Part shown: one piece after another, positions 1 through 8,563 of the stretch
How the letters are laid out: every line of letters starts with the position of its first letter
How positions within the stretch are numbered: position 1 is the stretch's first letter
NCBI GenBank assembly: GCA_035308965.1
Contig: DATGFN010000065.1
Coordinates: 186,001 to 250,000, forward strand
Source of the DNA: DASYXZ01 sp035308965
GTDB lineage: Bacteria; Acidobacteriota; Terriglobia; UBA7540
DNA length: 64,000 nucleotides
Direction of reading: 5' to 3'
The notes under the pieces: model-generated
Told to the model about the DNA's origin: nothing
What the model saw: only the letters and a program-made list of their open reading frames with translations
The model's database searches: none
Translations under genes and position numbers: made by a program

Positions 1-286
1 CTTTGACCCCAATTTGACGAACTCGTTCCGCATCACCCGGAAGGGCGCCAAAAGTGATGCGATTGAGCAGCTGAGTGGTTTCTTCGCCTTCGGGCAAACG
101 CTCACGCCACTTTTTCTGGTCCGCCGCTGAGGGATGGTTGGCGCTGGCCGTGCGCGTGTCCGAAGCGGCCAGGGGTTGGACCACCATGGACGCCGCCATC
201 AGCGCCAAACAAAGCGTGTGCAGACAATCGATGGCGCCGTGTCTCCATTCGCCGAAGGTTCTTGCTCCATGTTCTTGGAAGCCCAT
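1..286 (-). CDS. DUF1800 family protein, N-terminal part (runs off window)
   Basis: The minus strand reads from an ATG at 286 to the window edge (95 codons). A perfect Shine-Dalgarno GGAGGT lies three bases upstream. After a hydrophobic segment that looks like a signal peptide comes the sequence LLNRITFGALPGDAERVRQI, which matches the opening of DUF1800 proteins, where a helix carrying LLxRxTFG and PGxxxxV is conserved. DUF1800 proteins are exported, of unknown biochemical function, and often paired with DUF1501 proteins. The rest of the gene lies outside the window, so completeness cannot be judged. It is downstream of, and co-directional with, the DUF2461 gene. Confidence 0.75.
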   Translation of the reverse strand, partial: MGFQEHGARTFGEWRHGAIDCLHTLCLALMAASMVVQPLAASDTRTASANHPSAADQKKWRERLPEGEETTQLLNRITFGALPGDAERVRQIGVK

Positions 287-326
287 ATTACCTCCAACCC
301 GTGAAGCCGAAAAAAGTTGCGCTTCC

Positions 327-1088
327 TCAAACTTTTCGCTTCAGGTCGCGCTGCCAATGCGCTCCGGCCACCGAGGTGAAAACGTAGAGAGGGAAAAGGT
401 CGGCGAAAATGTGTTGTACCTGGCGAACGAAATCCGGAGTGCCTACCCCCCGCGAATTCGGCAGAAATACTTTGCGCACCACCCACGCCTGGAGCGTCTG
501 CCAATCCTCATCGCGCTTGGGCAGCCCCGAATGTTGGGCCCAGTCCCCGCGTTCCATGCGGTGCCAGTAGGTTTCGTACCGGCCCTTGCGCACCGTGTTT
601 TGTAGAAGGCGGTCAAACGCTTTTTGGTTTGCCGCCAAGCGTTTGCGGAAAATTGATTCGAGCGCGCTGTCCGTTGCCTGCCCTTCCTTCTTCTTTCTGC
701 CGGAGTCAGGGTTTCCGTAAATGGAAAAACCGGCGGTCACGCAGTCCGCTGTCAGGCCCACATAGAACCGCCCGGCGTCGCCGCGCTTGTGGCGTCCGTC
801 AAAACAGTAGAGGTAGTAGTTGGATTTGTAGGGACTCTTGTCCTTGCTGAATCGAATATCCCGGTTAATGCGGGAAAAATTCCCGTTGGTCTTCCCTACC
901 GTCTCAAAGTGCGGGTCGATGTTCAACAAGAAAGGCTCAAGCGCCGCGAGCAATCCGCGAAACGCACCCACCACGTGACGGTCATAGCGCTCACGGTTGG
1001 CTTTGAACCATCCCGTGTTGTTGTTCACCGCCAGGTCGCGGAAAAAATCGAATGAGTCCTGGGTGAATCCCTTAAATTCATCCGCCAT
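327..1088 (-). CDS. DUF2461 domain protein (TIGR02453-type)
   Basis: A 253-residue protein. The start at 1088 (MADEFKGF) is chosen because TCCGGAGGGG lies just upstream; the frame stays open further but crosses a heptanucleotide repeat. Features typical of DUF2461 are visible: an N-terminal FxxLxxNNNxxWFxxNRxxY motif (NNNTGWFKANRERYD), the RINRDIRFSKDKSPYK segment near residues 75-90, and a Y-V-G-L block. The family is widespread and has no established reaction. The C-terminus ends in a basic tail. No neighbouring gene suggests a pathway; family membership is strong, function unknown. Confidence 0.85.
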   Translation of the reverse strand: MADEFKGFTQDSFDFFRDLAVNNNTGWFKANRERYDRHVVGAFRGLLAALEPFLLNIDPHFETVGKTNGNFSRINRDIRFSKDKSPYKSNYYLYCFDGRHKRGDAGRFYVGLTADCVTAGFSIYGNPDSGRKKKEGQATDSALESIFRKRLAANQKAFDRLLQNTVRKGRYETYWHRMERGDWAQHSGLPKRDEDWQTLQAWVVRKVFLPNSRGVGTPDFVRQVQHIFADLFPLYVFTSVAGAHWQRDLKRKV

Positions 1089-1165
1089 CGCCCCTCCGGA
1101 AACCAACTTGCCCCTATTATAAATCAATCGCGCTCCTCTCCCTATTCCCGTTTTGGTAAGAGACG

Positions 1166-1228
1166 GAAACTGGAAAATCGAAATATGAAACTCGAAATTG
1201 GAAACCGGAAACACGAAAGTGGGAAATC
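1166..1228 (+). repeat. Heptanucleotide repeat array, nine units (GAAAxxx)
   Basis: Nine consecutive 7-base units, eight beginning GAAA and one GGAA, with the last three bases varying (CTG, ATC, TAT, CTC, TTG, CCG, CAC, GTG). It lies upstream of the DUF2461 start codon. It belongs to the family of purine-rich heptad arrays seen about ten times in this window. The unit is degenerate, so it is an old or imperfectly copied tandem array rather than a clean microsatellite. Confidence 0.9.
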
Positions 1229-1299
1229 GATAAAGGAGAGGTGCCTTTCTTGAAATCCTTTGCTATTGAATCGCCACACGCGTGTGGCAAACTCTAGCA

Positions 1300-1482
1300 G
1301 TGAAGACCTGCATCAAGTGCGGTCGGAGTGAATCAGACGAAAAGCTGGAATGGTGTCCTGGCTGTAGGGGCCGGTTGATTCATGTCCCTTTAGTCCCTAG
1401 GAAGCTAGGGAAGGTCAGGATTAGACGTGACGCTCCTTTGGCGCGCCTTGTGGTAGACCGAGAACCCACTAAAAAGAAGTGA
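1300..1482 (+). CDS. Small putative zinc-ribbon protein
   Basis: A short reading frame of 60 codons from a GTG at 1300; an alternative in-frame GTG is at 1282. It carries CIKCGRSESDEKLEWCPGC, a CxxC-x12-CxxC pattern typical of a treble-clef or zinc-ribbon knuckle, followed by a basic tail. The four cysteines in a small basic protein are the only evidence of coding; no good ribosome-binding site is visible. It could be a real nucleic-acid- or protein-binding micro-protein or chance. Palindromic repeat copy 1 follows. Confidence 0.35.
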   Translation: MKTCIKCGRSESDEKLEWCPGCRGRLIHVPLVPRKLGKVRIRRDAPLARLVVDREPTKKK

Positions 1483-1518
1483 GCCAAAGTAGCCTTGCGC
1501 GAAGAGATAGTTTCAGTC

Positions 1519-1592
1519 AGTGATATCCTGGCTGTTGTTTCTTTGCCGGAAATGCCCACGGTCAATCAAATACCGCTCGATCGTGGCTACCA
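1519..1592. repeat. Palindromic dispersed repeat, copy 1 (degenerate)
   Basis: First of three related intergenic elements at 1519, 2573 and 4554. The core is an inverted repeat with arms at 1556-1565 (CCACGGTCAA) and 1577-1586 (TCGATCGTGG) around an 11-base loop, followed by CTACCAT. This copy has mismatches in the right arm compared with copy 3. It sits at the 3' side of the secreted-protein gene 1611-2501. Confidence 0.7.
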
Positions 1593-1610
1593 TTCACATG
1601 GGCAGACTGC

Positions 1611-2501
1611 CTACGGATGCTTTGATTTCGCCGACTCAGGTGCTTGTGGTTGAACACAGTACACCGAAGTCGCAGCAGTATTCGGCATGAACTTGAAGTG
1701 CTCCGGGTTCCAAGTGTATGCCTTGCACTCAGCGACGGGAAGCCCAGTCCACCAGCTCTCGTCAGGTCCTAGCCCTAGCTTGTAAGGATTTATTGTGCGC
1801 CGGATTTCGTGCGTAACCAAAGCCCAAGGTTTCCTGTAGTCCTTCTCGATCGTGATAACTACATGGTTCTGCTCGCAATTAATTACTGGCAATTGGCACT
1901 CACGACGCTCTTCAGTGGAACTGAAGACGCTCCGAAGCTCGAAGCCATGTAATGCGAACACCTCCACGCCACGTTCATACAACCCAGTCCCCCCACCACT
2001 CGCATGCACGAAAATAAGCCGGCGTGGTTGACTGGGTTTGTCAAAATCGTAACTCCAATTGCGAATTTCGACGAACGTATCAAGCGGCCACTTCTCGTAC
2101 TTACACCAGCAAGAGAGGCCAGGAGGAGACGGCAATCGATACCATTGGTCACCCTTGCGCTTTAGCACCACCAAGATAACGTCGGCACCATCGACATCGA
2201 CAGTGAGGAGCGCCTCGGCATCTCCATCCCCATCGAGATCCTCGAACACAAGGCGCGCCTCATGCATGTACTTGGAAGGAATTCCGAGTGCCGAAAGAGC
2301 AGCAGCTTGCGCGTCTTCGCGCCGCCTGGAATCGCGATCTTCGGTGTCCTCAGTGTTCGGCATGAGCTGTTCTAGTAAGTGTGCCGGTGCAGGTACCGGG
2401 ACAGGTTTAGATGCCGGCATACGCGAGAGCTGCGCCAAAGCGTCATGGCAGAACAGAAGAGCGAGCATCGCGATAATCAATAAACGCTTCCGCATAACCA
2501 T
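1611..2501 (-). CDS. Secreted hypothetical protein with DxDGDGD motif
   Basis: About 296 residues. The start is placed at 2501 (MVMRKRLL...) so that the protein begins with a classical signal peptide (basic MRKR, hydrophobic LLIIAMLALLF, cleavage after ALA); the frame is open for 19 more codons upstream without a ribosome-binding site. Around residues 88-96 is EDLDGDGDAEALL, an FG-GAP/EF-hand-like calcium-binding loop. Several cysteines (CWCKYEKW, CQLPVINCEQ) suggest disulfides and an extracytoplasmic location. I do not recognise the family. It is isolated between two copies of the same palindromic repeat. Confidence 0.7.
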   Translation of the reverse strand: MVMRKRLLIIAMLALLFCHDALAQLSRMPASKPVPVPAPAHLLEQLMPNTEDTEDRDSRRREDAQAAALSALGIPSKYMHEARLVFEDLDGDGDAEALLTVDVDGADVILVVLKRKGDQWYRLPSPPGLSCWCKYEKWPLDTFVEIRNWSYDFDKPSQPRRLIFVHASGGGTGLYERGVEVFALHGFELRSVFSSTEERRECQLPVINCEQNHVVITIEKDYRKPWALVTHEIRRTINPYKLGLGPDESWWTGLPVAECKAYTWNPEHFKFMPNTAATSVYCVQPQAPESAKSKHP

Positions 2502-2572
2502 TGCAGCATATCTTCTTATGGATAAATTCCATACCAATATCTGACGGCCACAAAGCAATCAGCCGGTAATCT

Positions 2573-2651
2573 AAGTCAGCGATTTCCTGACCTCGGGATT
2601 TTCGCCGGAAAAGCCCACGGTTAATCGAACACCGCTTGACCGTGGCTACCA
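2573..2651. repeat. Palindromic dispersed repeat, copy 2
   Basis: Second copy. Arms are at 2615-2624 (CCACGGTTAA) and 2636-2645 (TTGACCGTGG), loop 11 bases; the single difference in the left arm is compatible with a G-U wobble pair. Upstream GTCAGCGATTTCCTGAC and CGCCGGAAAAGCCC, and downstream CTACCA, align with copies 1 and 3, so homology extends over about 75 bases. Confidence 0.85.
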
Positions 2652-2757
2652 CTGTCCCCAGCGTCGAAAGCGCCGGTGAGGACACCCGCGCTACATGAGA
2701 ATCGCTCACTATATTCCGTCATGCTCAGCAGATGCGTGCGCATTTTCATCGGCCGGA

Positions 2758-2785
2758 ATGTCAAACAACCAATTTCGAGTATACT
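2758..2785 (+). promoter_or_regulatory. Putative sigma-70-type promoter for the 2816 gene
   Basis: ATGTCA (2758-2763) and TATACT (2780-2785) are separated by 16 bases, upstream of the secreted-protein gene starting at 2816. The -10 box is strong and the -35 box weak. Confidence 0.4.
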
Positions 2786-2815
2786 GCTATGCATTCGGAA
2801 TCAGAGGAGACCACC

Positions 2816-4477
2816 ATGTCGTTGCGGCCGTGCAGTAAGTGTCTGATTGTTTTTGTGTTTTTGGCGGGGCTCGCCTCGCCGTCATTATTTGCGCAGTACG
2901 CCAAGGCTCCGGACGCGTATTCGGTGACGGAGATAAATTCCATGTTTGGGCCCACCAGCACCATGGAGGTTTGGCGCGACGGCAACCGGGCGGTCTTGGA
3001 CCAGAGCTACCTGAGCGCAGGGGCTTCGAGCGGCGGTCATACGCGCCAAATCTTTGATCTGAAGGCTGGGAAGTCTTACAGCCTGGATTTGAGCCAGGCT
3101 GGGGGGCAATGCAGCGCGGGCAACATTTCCGGAGATTGGGGCGATCCCTTCGCGACGACGGCAGAGTTGACAAAGCTTAACGCGAAGGAGGTTGGCACCG
3201 ACACCGTCTTGGGAATGGCCGCCAAGGTGCTGGAAGTAGTTCTGCCCGGCCAGCAGGGGACGTCCAAAGTGTGGGTGGACGCGAGGTACGGCCTGATTCT
3301 CAAAATGGTGATGGGTGGGAAGACGGTGATCGAAGTCAAGAAAGTAAGTTTCGCCAAACCGCCCGCGAGCGAACTCGCCATGCCCGCGGCTTGCGCCGGT
3401 GTTGTTGCTCCGCCGACCGAGGAGGAAAAGATCGCCGCAGACCTTGGCGGAAATGTGGCCGACTTTGCCAACGCCGTCAGGGCACCGGCAACGCCCTCGA
3501 GCAACTCCTGCACCGTTTTGTTTCGCGTGGTGCACACCGGTTCCATGGCTCCGGTCACCAGCGGTTTCCAGGTGGCGGTGGACAAAACCGTGGACGTGAA
3601 TCACCCGGCAGCCTACAAGATGGGGTCCGGGCCCGGAGGTCGCGCGACGTTTTCCGGCGGCGGGCTGAAAGAACTCACCAGCCAATTGCGCAATGGCGTG
3701 TTGCGCATCGATGATGCCCCCGCACAATTCGATATGGAGATTGGATTCGCCAACGGCGGCTTCACTTCGGCGCTGATCTACCGCCAATGCTTTGGGCCGG
3801 AAACTGTGCTGATGCATGTGGTGAATCCCGAAAATACCAGCGATGGGACCCACTGGTGGGTATGGGTGAAGTCGGGCAAGTACGCTCATGTGGCGGCCAA
3901 TGCCGTGAACGGTGGCGGGACATCCCGAGCGCCAACGAATCAGGTCGATCTGTCGGCCGCCTATAACAGGGTTGGCATATACAGGGACGGAAACGCCTTC
4001 ACCGCGGGCGGTTTGGATGGCGGGGGCTGGGCGTACTCGGCAAGCCTGCTCGGATCGACAGCCACGTGGAACGGCGCGCCGTTTGCATTTGGTCCCGCGA
4101 ATTCGCCCGATGCCGTCAGTAGCAGCGGCCAAACGGTAGCGCTTCCGAGCGGCAACTTTTCCTCTCTAAGACTGCTGGGGACGGCCCTAAACGGCAACCA
4201 GGCCTCGCAGGTTTTTACCGTCACTTACGCTGACGGCTCCAGCTCTTCATTCACCCAGAATCTCAGTGACTGGTTTTCGCCGCAAGGCTATCGGGGTGAA
4301 GCGAAAGCAGTATCCATGCCCTACCGCAATGTCAGCAATGGTGTGCGAGATGCGCGAACGTTTTTCCTGTACGGTTACACTTTCCCTCTGGACAGCAGTA
4401 AAACAGTGACGAGCATTACGCTTCCCAACAACGGCAACGTTGAGGTGCTGGCACTCACGTTGATGAGTCCCGGCTAG
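2816..4477 (+). CDS. Secreted two-domain protein: LolA-like region plus beta-sandwich-like domain
   Basis: 553 residues. Start at 2816 is supported by AGAGGAG eight bases upstream and gives a signal peptide (MSLRPCSKCLIVFVFLAG...LFAQ). Residues about 40-190 resemble the outer-membrane lipoprotein-sorting/DUF4412 type of fold: a mature start with YSVTE, then RQIFDLKAGKSYSLDL and TSKVWVDARYGLILKM. The last ~180 residues (from NQVDLSAAYNRVGIYRDG through LSDWF, YGYTFPLDSSKTV and LPNNGNVEVLALTL) match a beta-rich domain I know as a C-terminal extension of secreted enzymes in acidobacteria, probably substrate- or surface-binding. Function is unknown; periplasmic or extracellular. Monocistronic, flanked by palindromic repeats. 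Confidence 0.75.
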   Translation: MSLRPCSKCLIVFVFLAGLASPSLFAQYAKAPDAYSVTEINSMFGPTSTMEVWRDGNRAVLDQSYLSAGASSGGHTRQIFDLKAGKSYSLDLSQAGGQCSAGNISGDWGDPFATTAELTKLNAKEVGTDTVLGMAAKVLEVVLPGQQGTSKVWVDARYGLILKMVMGGKTVIEVKKVSFAKPPASELAMPAACAGVVAPPTEEEKIAADLGGNVADFANAVRAPATPSSNSCTVLFRVVHTGSMAPVTSGFQVAVDKTVDVNHPAAYKMGSGPGGRATFSGGGLKELTSQLRNGVLRIDDAPAQFDMEIGFANGGFTSALIYRQCFGPETVLMHVVNPENTSDGTHWWVWVKSGKYAHVAANAVNGGGTSRAPTNQVDLSAAYNRVGIYRDGNAFTAGGLDGGGWAYSASLLGSTATWNGAPFAFGPANSPDAVSSSGQTVALPSGNFSSLRLLGTALNGNQASQVFTVTYADGSSSSFTQNLSDWFSPQGYRGEAKAVSMPYRNVSNGVRDARTFFLYGYTFPLDSSKTVTSITLPNNGNVEVLALTLMSPG

Positions 4478-4553
4478 AGTGAGACCCCTTGACTGAACTC
4501 CTCCTCTATGTCGAGCTCTAGCCGGCTGGCACAGGCTTTTCGGGGCGTGCACG

Positions 4554-4635
4554 CTCAGTCTGCGATTTCCTGACTGTGGGGCCTTGGGCGGAAAGGCCCA
4601 CGGTCAATCAAACACCGCTTGACCGTGGCTACCAT
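4554..4635. repeat. Palindromic dispersed repeat, copy 3 (perfect stem)
   Basis: Third and best-preserved copy: arms 4598-4607 (CCACGGTCAA) and 4619-4628 (TTGACCGTGG) form a perfect 10-bp stem with an 11-base loop, followed by CTACCAT. The element ends about 50 bases before the aldehyde dehydrogenase start. Its right arm contains TTGACC, like a -35 box, but the only good -10 (TATAGT at 4649, preceded by TG) is too far away to pair with it. Confidence 0.85.
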
Positions 4636-4688
4636 CGAAAACGTCTGTTATAGTTTTTCATTCGCGACAACCTCAGGAGGCGGCGAAT

Positions 4689-6215
4689 ATGGGTCAGCCA
4701 ACAATCTACAAGAACTTCATCAACGGCGAATGGGTGCAATCTTCGAGTGGGGAGACGTTTGAGAATGTGAATCCCGCCAACCGCGTCGAGTTGGCCGGGC
4801 TGTTTCAGAAATCGAATGGCGCGGATGTGGAGAACGCCATTCAAGCGGCGAAGGAGGCGTACAAGCATTGGCGGCTGGTTCCGGCGCCCAAGCGCGGCGA
4901 AATGTTGTTTCGAGCCGCCCAATTGCTGGCCGAGCGCAAGGAAACTTATTCCAACCAAATGACGCAGGAGATGGGCAAGATTCTGGACGAAACGCGCGGC
5001 GACGTTCAGGAAGCGATTGACATGACCTTTTATATGGCGGGCGAAGGCCGGCGCCTTTTCGGGCAGACCACTCCCTCCGAATTGAATGATAAATTCTGCA
5101 TGTCGGTGCGCAGCCCCATCGGAGTGTGCTCGCTCATCACGCCCTGGAATTTTCCCATGGCCATCCCATCATGGAAAATTATGCCGGCGCTGATCTGCGG
5201 GAACACGGTGGTGCTGAAACCCGCCACGGACACTCCGCTGTCGTCACTTAACCTGGTGCAGACGCTGGAGGACGCAGGAATTCCGCGCGGGGTGGTGAAC
5301 CTCGTGACAGGAACGGGGCGCGACGTGGGCGAGCCCATGATGGCGCACGAGGATGTGCGGGTGGTGAGTTTTACCGGATCGACTGAAGTGGGCCGCAACG
5401 TTTCGCGCGCCTGCGCGGGCAGTTTCAAGCACGCCTGCCTGGAAATGGGCGGCAAGAACATTATCATCGTGATGGATGACGCGCGCCTTGACCTGGCGGT
5501 GGACGGCGCGTTGTGGGGGGGATTCGGGACGACGGGCCAGCGATGCACGGCGGCCAGCCGGGTGGCCGTCCATAAAAAAGTCTACGCCGAGTTTGTGGCG
5601 CGGTTTGCGGAGAGGGCGAAGGCGCTTAAAGTCGGTAATGGACTTGATCCCGCCGTGCAAGTGGGGCCCCTGGTGAACGAAAGCCAGTTAAGAACAGTGG
5701 AGGAATACGTGGCCATCGGGAAGAACGAAGGCGCCAAATTGCTTTGCGGCGGCCAGCGCCTGACCGAAGGCGATAACGCTCACGGGTGGTTCTATGCGCC
5801 CACCATCTTCGGCGATTGCGACGTGAAGATGCGCGTAGCCAAGGAAGAAATCTTCGGGCCCGTGGTCTCGGTAATTCCTTGCGACAATCTGGAACACGCC
5901 ATTGAGATTGGAAACGGAGTGATTTACGGCCTTTCGTCATCGATTTATACCCAGAATGTAAACAACGCTTTCAAGGCTATGCGCGATATGGAAACGGGCA
6001 TCTTTTATGTGAACGCTCCAACCATCGGCGCCGAGACTCACCTGCCCTTTGGCGGCGCCAAGCAGACCGGCAACGGCCACCGCGAGGCGGCCACCGCCGC
6101 TCTGGATTTTTACTCCGAGTGGAAGTCGGTCTACATCGATTACAGCGGGAAACTGCAGCGCGCGCAGATAGACGCCTGGGAAACGATGAATGACGAACTA
6201 TGTAATGATGAATGA
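4689..6215 (+). CDS. NAD(P)+-dependent aldehyde dehydrogenase
   Basis: 508 residues, full length for the ALDH superfamily. It would oxidise an aldehyde to the acid using NAD(P)+ in the cytoplasm. Visible: substrate/cofactor motif TPWNFP, Rossmann FTGSTEVG near 228-235, general base Glu252 in LEMGGKN and nucleophile Cys286 in GQRCTAASR, and the late EEIFGPVVSVI motif. The family resemblance is to semialdehyde-type enzymes (ALDH7/26-like), but the substrate cannot be fixed from sequence. Start ATG 4689 has AGGAGG nine bases upstream. Transcribed alone; an extended -10 (TGTTATAGT) lies at 4646-4654. Confidence 0.92.
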   Translation: MGQPTIYKNFINGEWVQSSSGETFENVNPANRVELAGLFQKSNGADVENAIQAAKEAYKHWRLVPAPKRGEMLFRAAQLLAERKETYSNQMTQEMGKILDETRGDVQEAIDMTFYMAGEGRRLFGQTTPSELNDKFCMSVRSPIGVCSLITPWNFPMAIPSWKIMPALICGNTVVLKPATDTPLSSLNLVQTLEDAGIPRGVVNLVTGTGRDVGEPMMAHEDVRVVSFTGSTEVGRNVSRACAGSFKHACLEMGGKNIIIVMDDARLDLAVDGALWGGFGTTGQRCTAASRVAVHKKVYAEFVARFAERAKALKVGNGLDPAVQVGPLVNESQLRTVEEYVAIGKNEGAKLLCGGQRLTEGDNAHGWFYAPTIFGDCDVKMRVAKEEIFGPVVSVIPCDNLEHAIEIGNGVIYGLSSSIYTQNVNNAFKAMRDMETGIFYVNAPTIGAETHLPFGGAKQTGNGHREAATAALDFYSEWKSVYIDYSGKLQRAQIDAWETMNDELCNDE

Positions 6216-6236
6216 AAAGGTGTGTGGTGAGGTCGG

Positions 6237-6803
6237 CTAATTGTTGGGCTTGGTGAGCGAGTCCACTTTGGCCTGCCCGCCGGAGCCGGCGGCAGCTTGG
6301 ACATCGTCCGGCAAGGGATGGGGTCCAAGGCCCAATTTCATCAACGATCTTGCGTCCGGCAAGCCGGTTTCTGCAAATCCATTTTGGGACTGATAGCGCC
6401 TCATTGCGTCCTTGGTAGTTTGGTCCCAAACGCCTGTGGGAGGCCCGCTCAGGGTTCCCTCGCGAATCAAGGCCTGCTGAATCTCACCCACGCGTTGGGG
6501 GTCGAGGTGCAGAAGAGCCAGGCGCTGACGGCTGCTGTTTGGGAGCCGGCGCTTGCCCTTGGCGGAGTGAATGTTGGATTTGGAACGACTACCGGAATGC
6601 TTGACGGTTTTTGCTGCTCCGGTTTTGTGAGCAGCCGGCTTTGGTTGGGTTCCGATGGCGCTTTTCAGTTTCTTCTTCGGCGCCTTGGATTGGGGAGGAG
6701 CGGCCTTCCCTTCCCCAGCCGCGAGAAGGCATGATGCCGTCACCAACAAAACCGCCATAAGCGCGGATGCCTGCCAGCGTGAAGTTTTGTTGCCGAATTT
6801 CAA
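6237..6803 (-). CDS. Exported peptidoglycan-binding domain protein
   Basis: About 188 residues. The TTG at 6803 is chosen because AGAGGT ends five bases upstream; a TTG at 6821 is also in frame. A signal peptide (SALMAVLLVTASCLLAAG) is followed by a lysine/alanine-rich linker (KAPKKKLKSA...AAHKTGAAK) and then a PG_binding_1 fold near residues 95-150, with the hallmark IQQALIREGTLSGPPTGVWD and TKDAMRRYQSQNGF. Likely anchors in or senses the cell wall; no catalytic domain is attached. Convergent with the aldehyde dehydrogenase; downstream of the HtrA gene in the same orientation with a short gap, so possibly co-transcribed. Confidence 0.8.
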   Translation of the reverse strand: MKFGNKTSRWQASALMAVLLVTASCLLAAGEGKAAPPQSKAPKKKLKSAIGTQPKPAAHKTGAAKTVKHSGSRSKSNIHSAKGKRRLPNSSRQRLALLHLDPQRVGEIQQALIREGTLSGPPTGVWDQTTKDAMRRYQSQNGFAETGLPDARSLMKLGLGPHPLPDDVQAAAGSGGQAKVDSLTKPNN

Positions 6804-6827
6804 GCCATACCTCTTATCCAAAGCTTA

Positions 6828-8399
6828 TCACGGGAGACGATCCGCCAGATACACGGTGGTGAAAGATCGCTGGGAGCGCCGGGCCACGAGCAAAACCACG
6901 TCCATGCCGGACTTAAGTTGCGCCGCCATGTGATTGAAATCGTCCACCGTCGCCACTTGTTTTTGATTGACAGTAAGGATCACGTCACCGCGTTGCAAGC
7001 CCATTTCCGAAGCAAAGCCGCCCGCGATGGCATCTGTCACCAGCACGCCCTGCCCACTGGTCAGGTGCAGTTGGTTGGAAATCTCCTTGGATTGATCGGG
7101 AGTCAGGTTCTTTGCCGAAACCCCCAGTGTGCCAACCGCGCCATCTTCCCGGGGTTGCCGGTCGTCTTCGGGTTCAGGGGTGTTTCGCAGGTCGCTGATT
7201 ATCTTGTTCCGGTCACCCACTTCGATGGTGGCGGAAAGCGTCTTCTTGTCGCGAATGTAGTCCAAGTGAATTTTCTTGCCCAGCGCGTCGGAAACATAAC
7301 CCACCAGATCGTCGCCGTTGGCTATCTTCTTGCCGTCGGCGGCCACAATTACGTCACCGAGTTTCAGTCCAGCGTGATCGGCCGGACTGCCCGGTTCCAC
7401 GCCGCTCACTACCACTCCATGCTCTGCTCCAAAGCTGTGCAGCAAAATCGGATTATTTAGATTGTTAAACGAGACGCCGATGGCGCCGCGCGGCACAGAT
7501 CCCACCGAGATCAATGAATTGTAAACTTTCCTTACCGTATCCGAGGGGATGGCAAAGCCCACGCCGTCATATGCGCCATGGCGGGTGGCAATGGCAGTGT
7601 TAATGCCAATCACCTGCCCGGCCATGTTCACCAGCGGGCCTCCACTGTTGCCGGGATTAATGGCTGCGTCGGTCTGAATGAAGCGCTTGAATTGGCCTTC
7701 CGGTCCGCCTTCAATTTCGCGTCCTTTGGCGCTGACGATGCCGGCGGTCACAGTGGAATCAAGCCCAAAGGGACTGCCGATGGCGAGCACCCAATCCCCC
7801 ACACGCATGGTGTCGGATTCGCCCAGTTGCGCGGCTTGCAGCGACTTGTCCACTTTAATTTTAATCACCGCCAGGTCCGTCCACCTGTCAGTGCCGACGA
7901 TCTTGGCCTCATAGCCTCTAACGTTGTCGTCATCGCCGTGGATTTGAACGCGGATGTGATCCACGGGCTTATCCTCGCCTTCCTGCATCACCACGTGATA
8001 ATTGGTCAGCACGTAGCCATTCTTATCCAGAATAACGCCCGAACCCAGGCTTTGCTGCCGAAGGTCGCTGGACTGGCCGTCCTGTGGACCAAATTGAAAA
8101 AAGCGGTCGAAGAAGTCTTCAAAGGTGGAGTCGTCCTGCGCCCCGGGCTTGCGGCGAGCGACGTGGATGGTGGATTCAGTATTGATGTTTACAACTGCAG
8201 GCTCAAGGTTTTCGGCGATGTGGGCAAATGAGTTCGATAGTTCTGCCGGAGAGGGTGGAGGAAGCAGTGCCGCGTCCGGCGCCCCGGAAGCGCGTGCCGC
8301 GCCCACGCCTTGCGAAATGAAAGTGCCGATCATTATTCCGAGCAGCAATGTTCCGCCAATCAGAATCGCCGCCGTAAACCGCCGCCCATTCATGCTCAT
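6828..8399 (-). CDS. Periplasmic Do-type serine protease (HtrA/DegP-like)
   Basis: About 523 residues. Domains: one N-terminal membrane/signal segment (AAILIGGTLLLGIMIGTF), trypsin-like protease (about 60-300) and two PDZ domains (about 300-390 and 425-515, the latter with GVLVTDAIAGG). The catalytic triad is visible: His135 in LTNYHVV, Asp175 in DLAVIK, Ser252 in NPGNSGGPL. It degrades or refolds misfolded envelope proteins. Three ATGs cluster at 8402, 8399 and 8393 behind GAGGT; 8399 or 8393 gives the better spacing. Next gene upstream (EamA transporter) is co-directional, separated by about 160 bases. Confidence 0.93.
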   Translation of the reverse strand: MSMNGRRFTAAILIGGTLLLGIMIGTFISQGVGAARASGAPDAALLPPPSPAELSNSFAHIAENLEPAVVNINTESTIHVARRKPGAQDDSTFEDFFDRFFQFGPQDGQSSDLRQQSLGSGVILDKNGYVLTNYHVVMQEGEDKPVDHIRVQIHGDDDNVRGYEAKIVGTDRWTDLAVIKIKVDKSLQAAQLGESDTMRVGDWVLAIGSPFGLDSTVTAGIVSAKGREIEGGPEGQFKRFIQTDAAINPGNSGGPLVNMAGQVIGINTAIATRHGAYDGVGFAIPSDTVRKVYNSLISVGSVPRGAIGVSFNNLNNPILLHSFGAEHGVVVSGVEPGSPADHAGLKLGDVIVAADGKKIANGDDLVGYVSDALGKKIHLDYIRDKKTLSATIEVGDRNKIISDLRNTPEPEDDRQPREDGAVGTLGVSAKNLTPDQSKEISNQLHLTSGQGVLVTDAIAGGFASEMGLQRGDVILTVNQKQVATVDDFNHMAAQLKSGMDVVLLVARRSQRSFTTVYLADRLP

Positions 8400-8563
8400 C
8401 ATGACCTCACAGCCAAAATCTATTCCCGGTCCACCAGGACGTGGACCAATCTCGCCAGTATACACCCGTTTGAGTGATGCAAGGCCGCATAAGTTGCCAA
8501 CGGGTTTCAGAAATCGAAACCTTAGCCCCTCCAAAGGTGCTCTGGGCGGCCTCGATCCTCAAT

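Noticed and set aside
2885..4132. Long minus-strand open frame of about 415 codons opposite the secreted two-domain gene
   Set aside because: It has no recognisable domain and mirrors the GC codon bias of the plus-strand gene, which has a signal peptide, ribosome site and known C-terminal domain.
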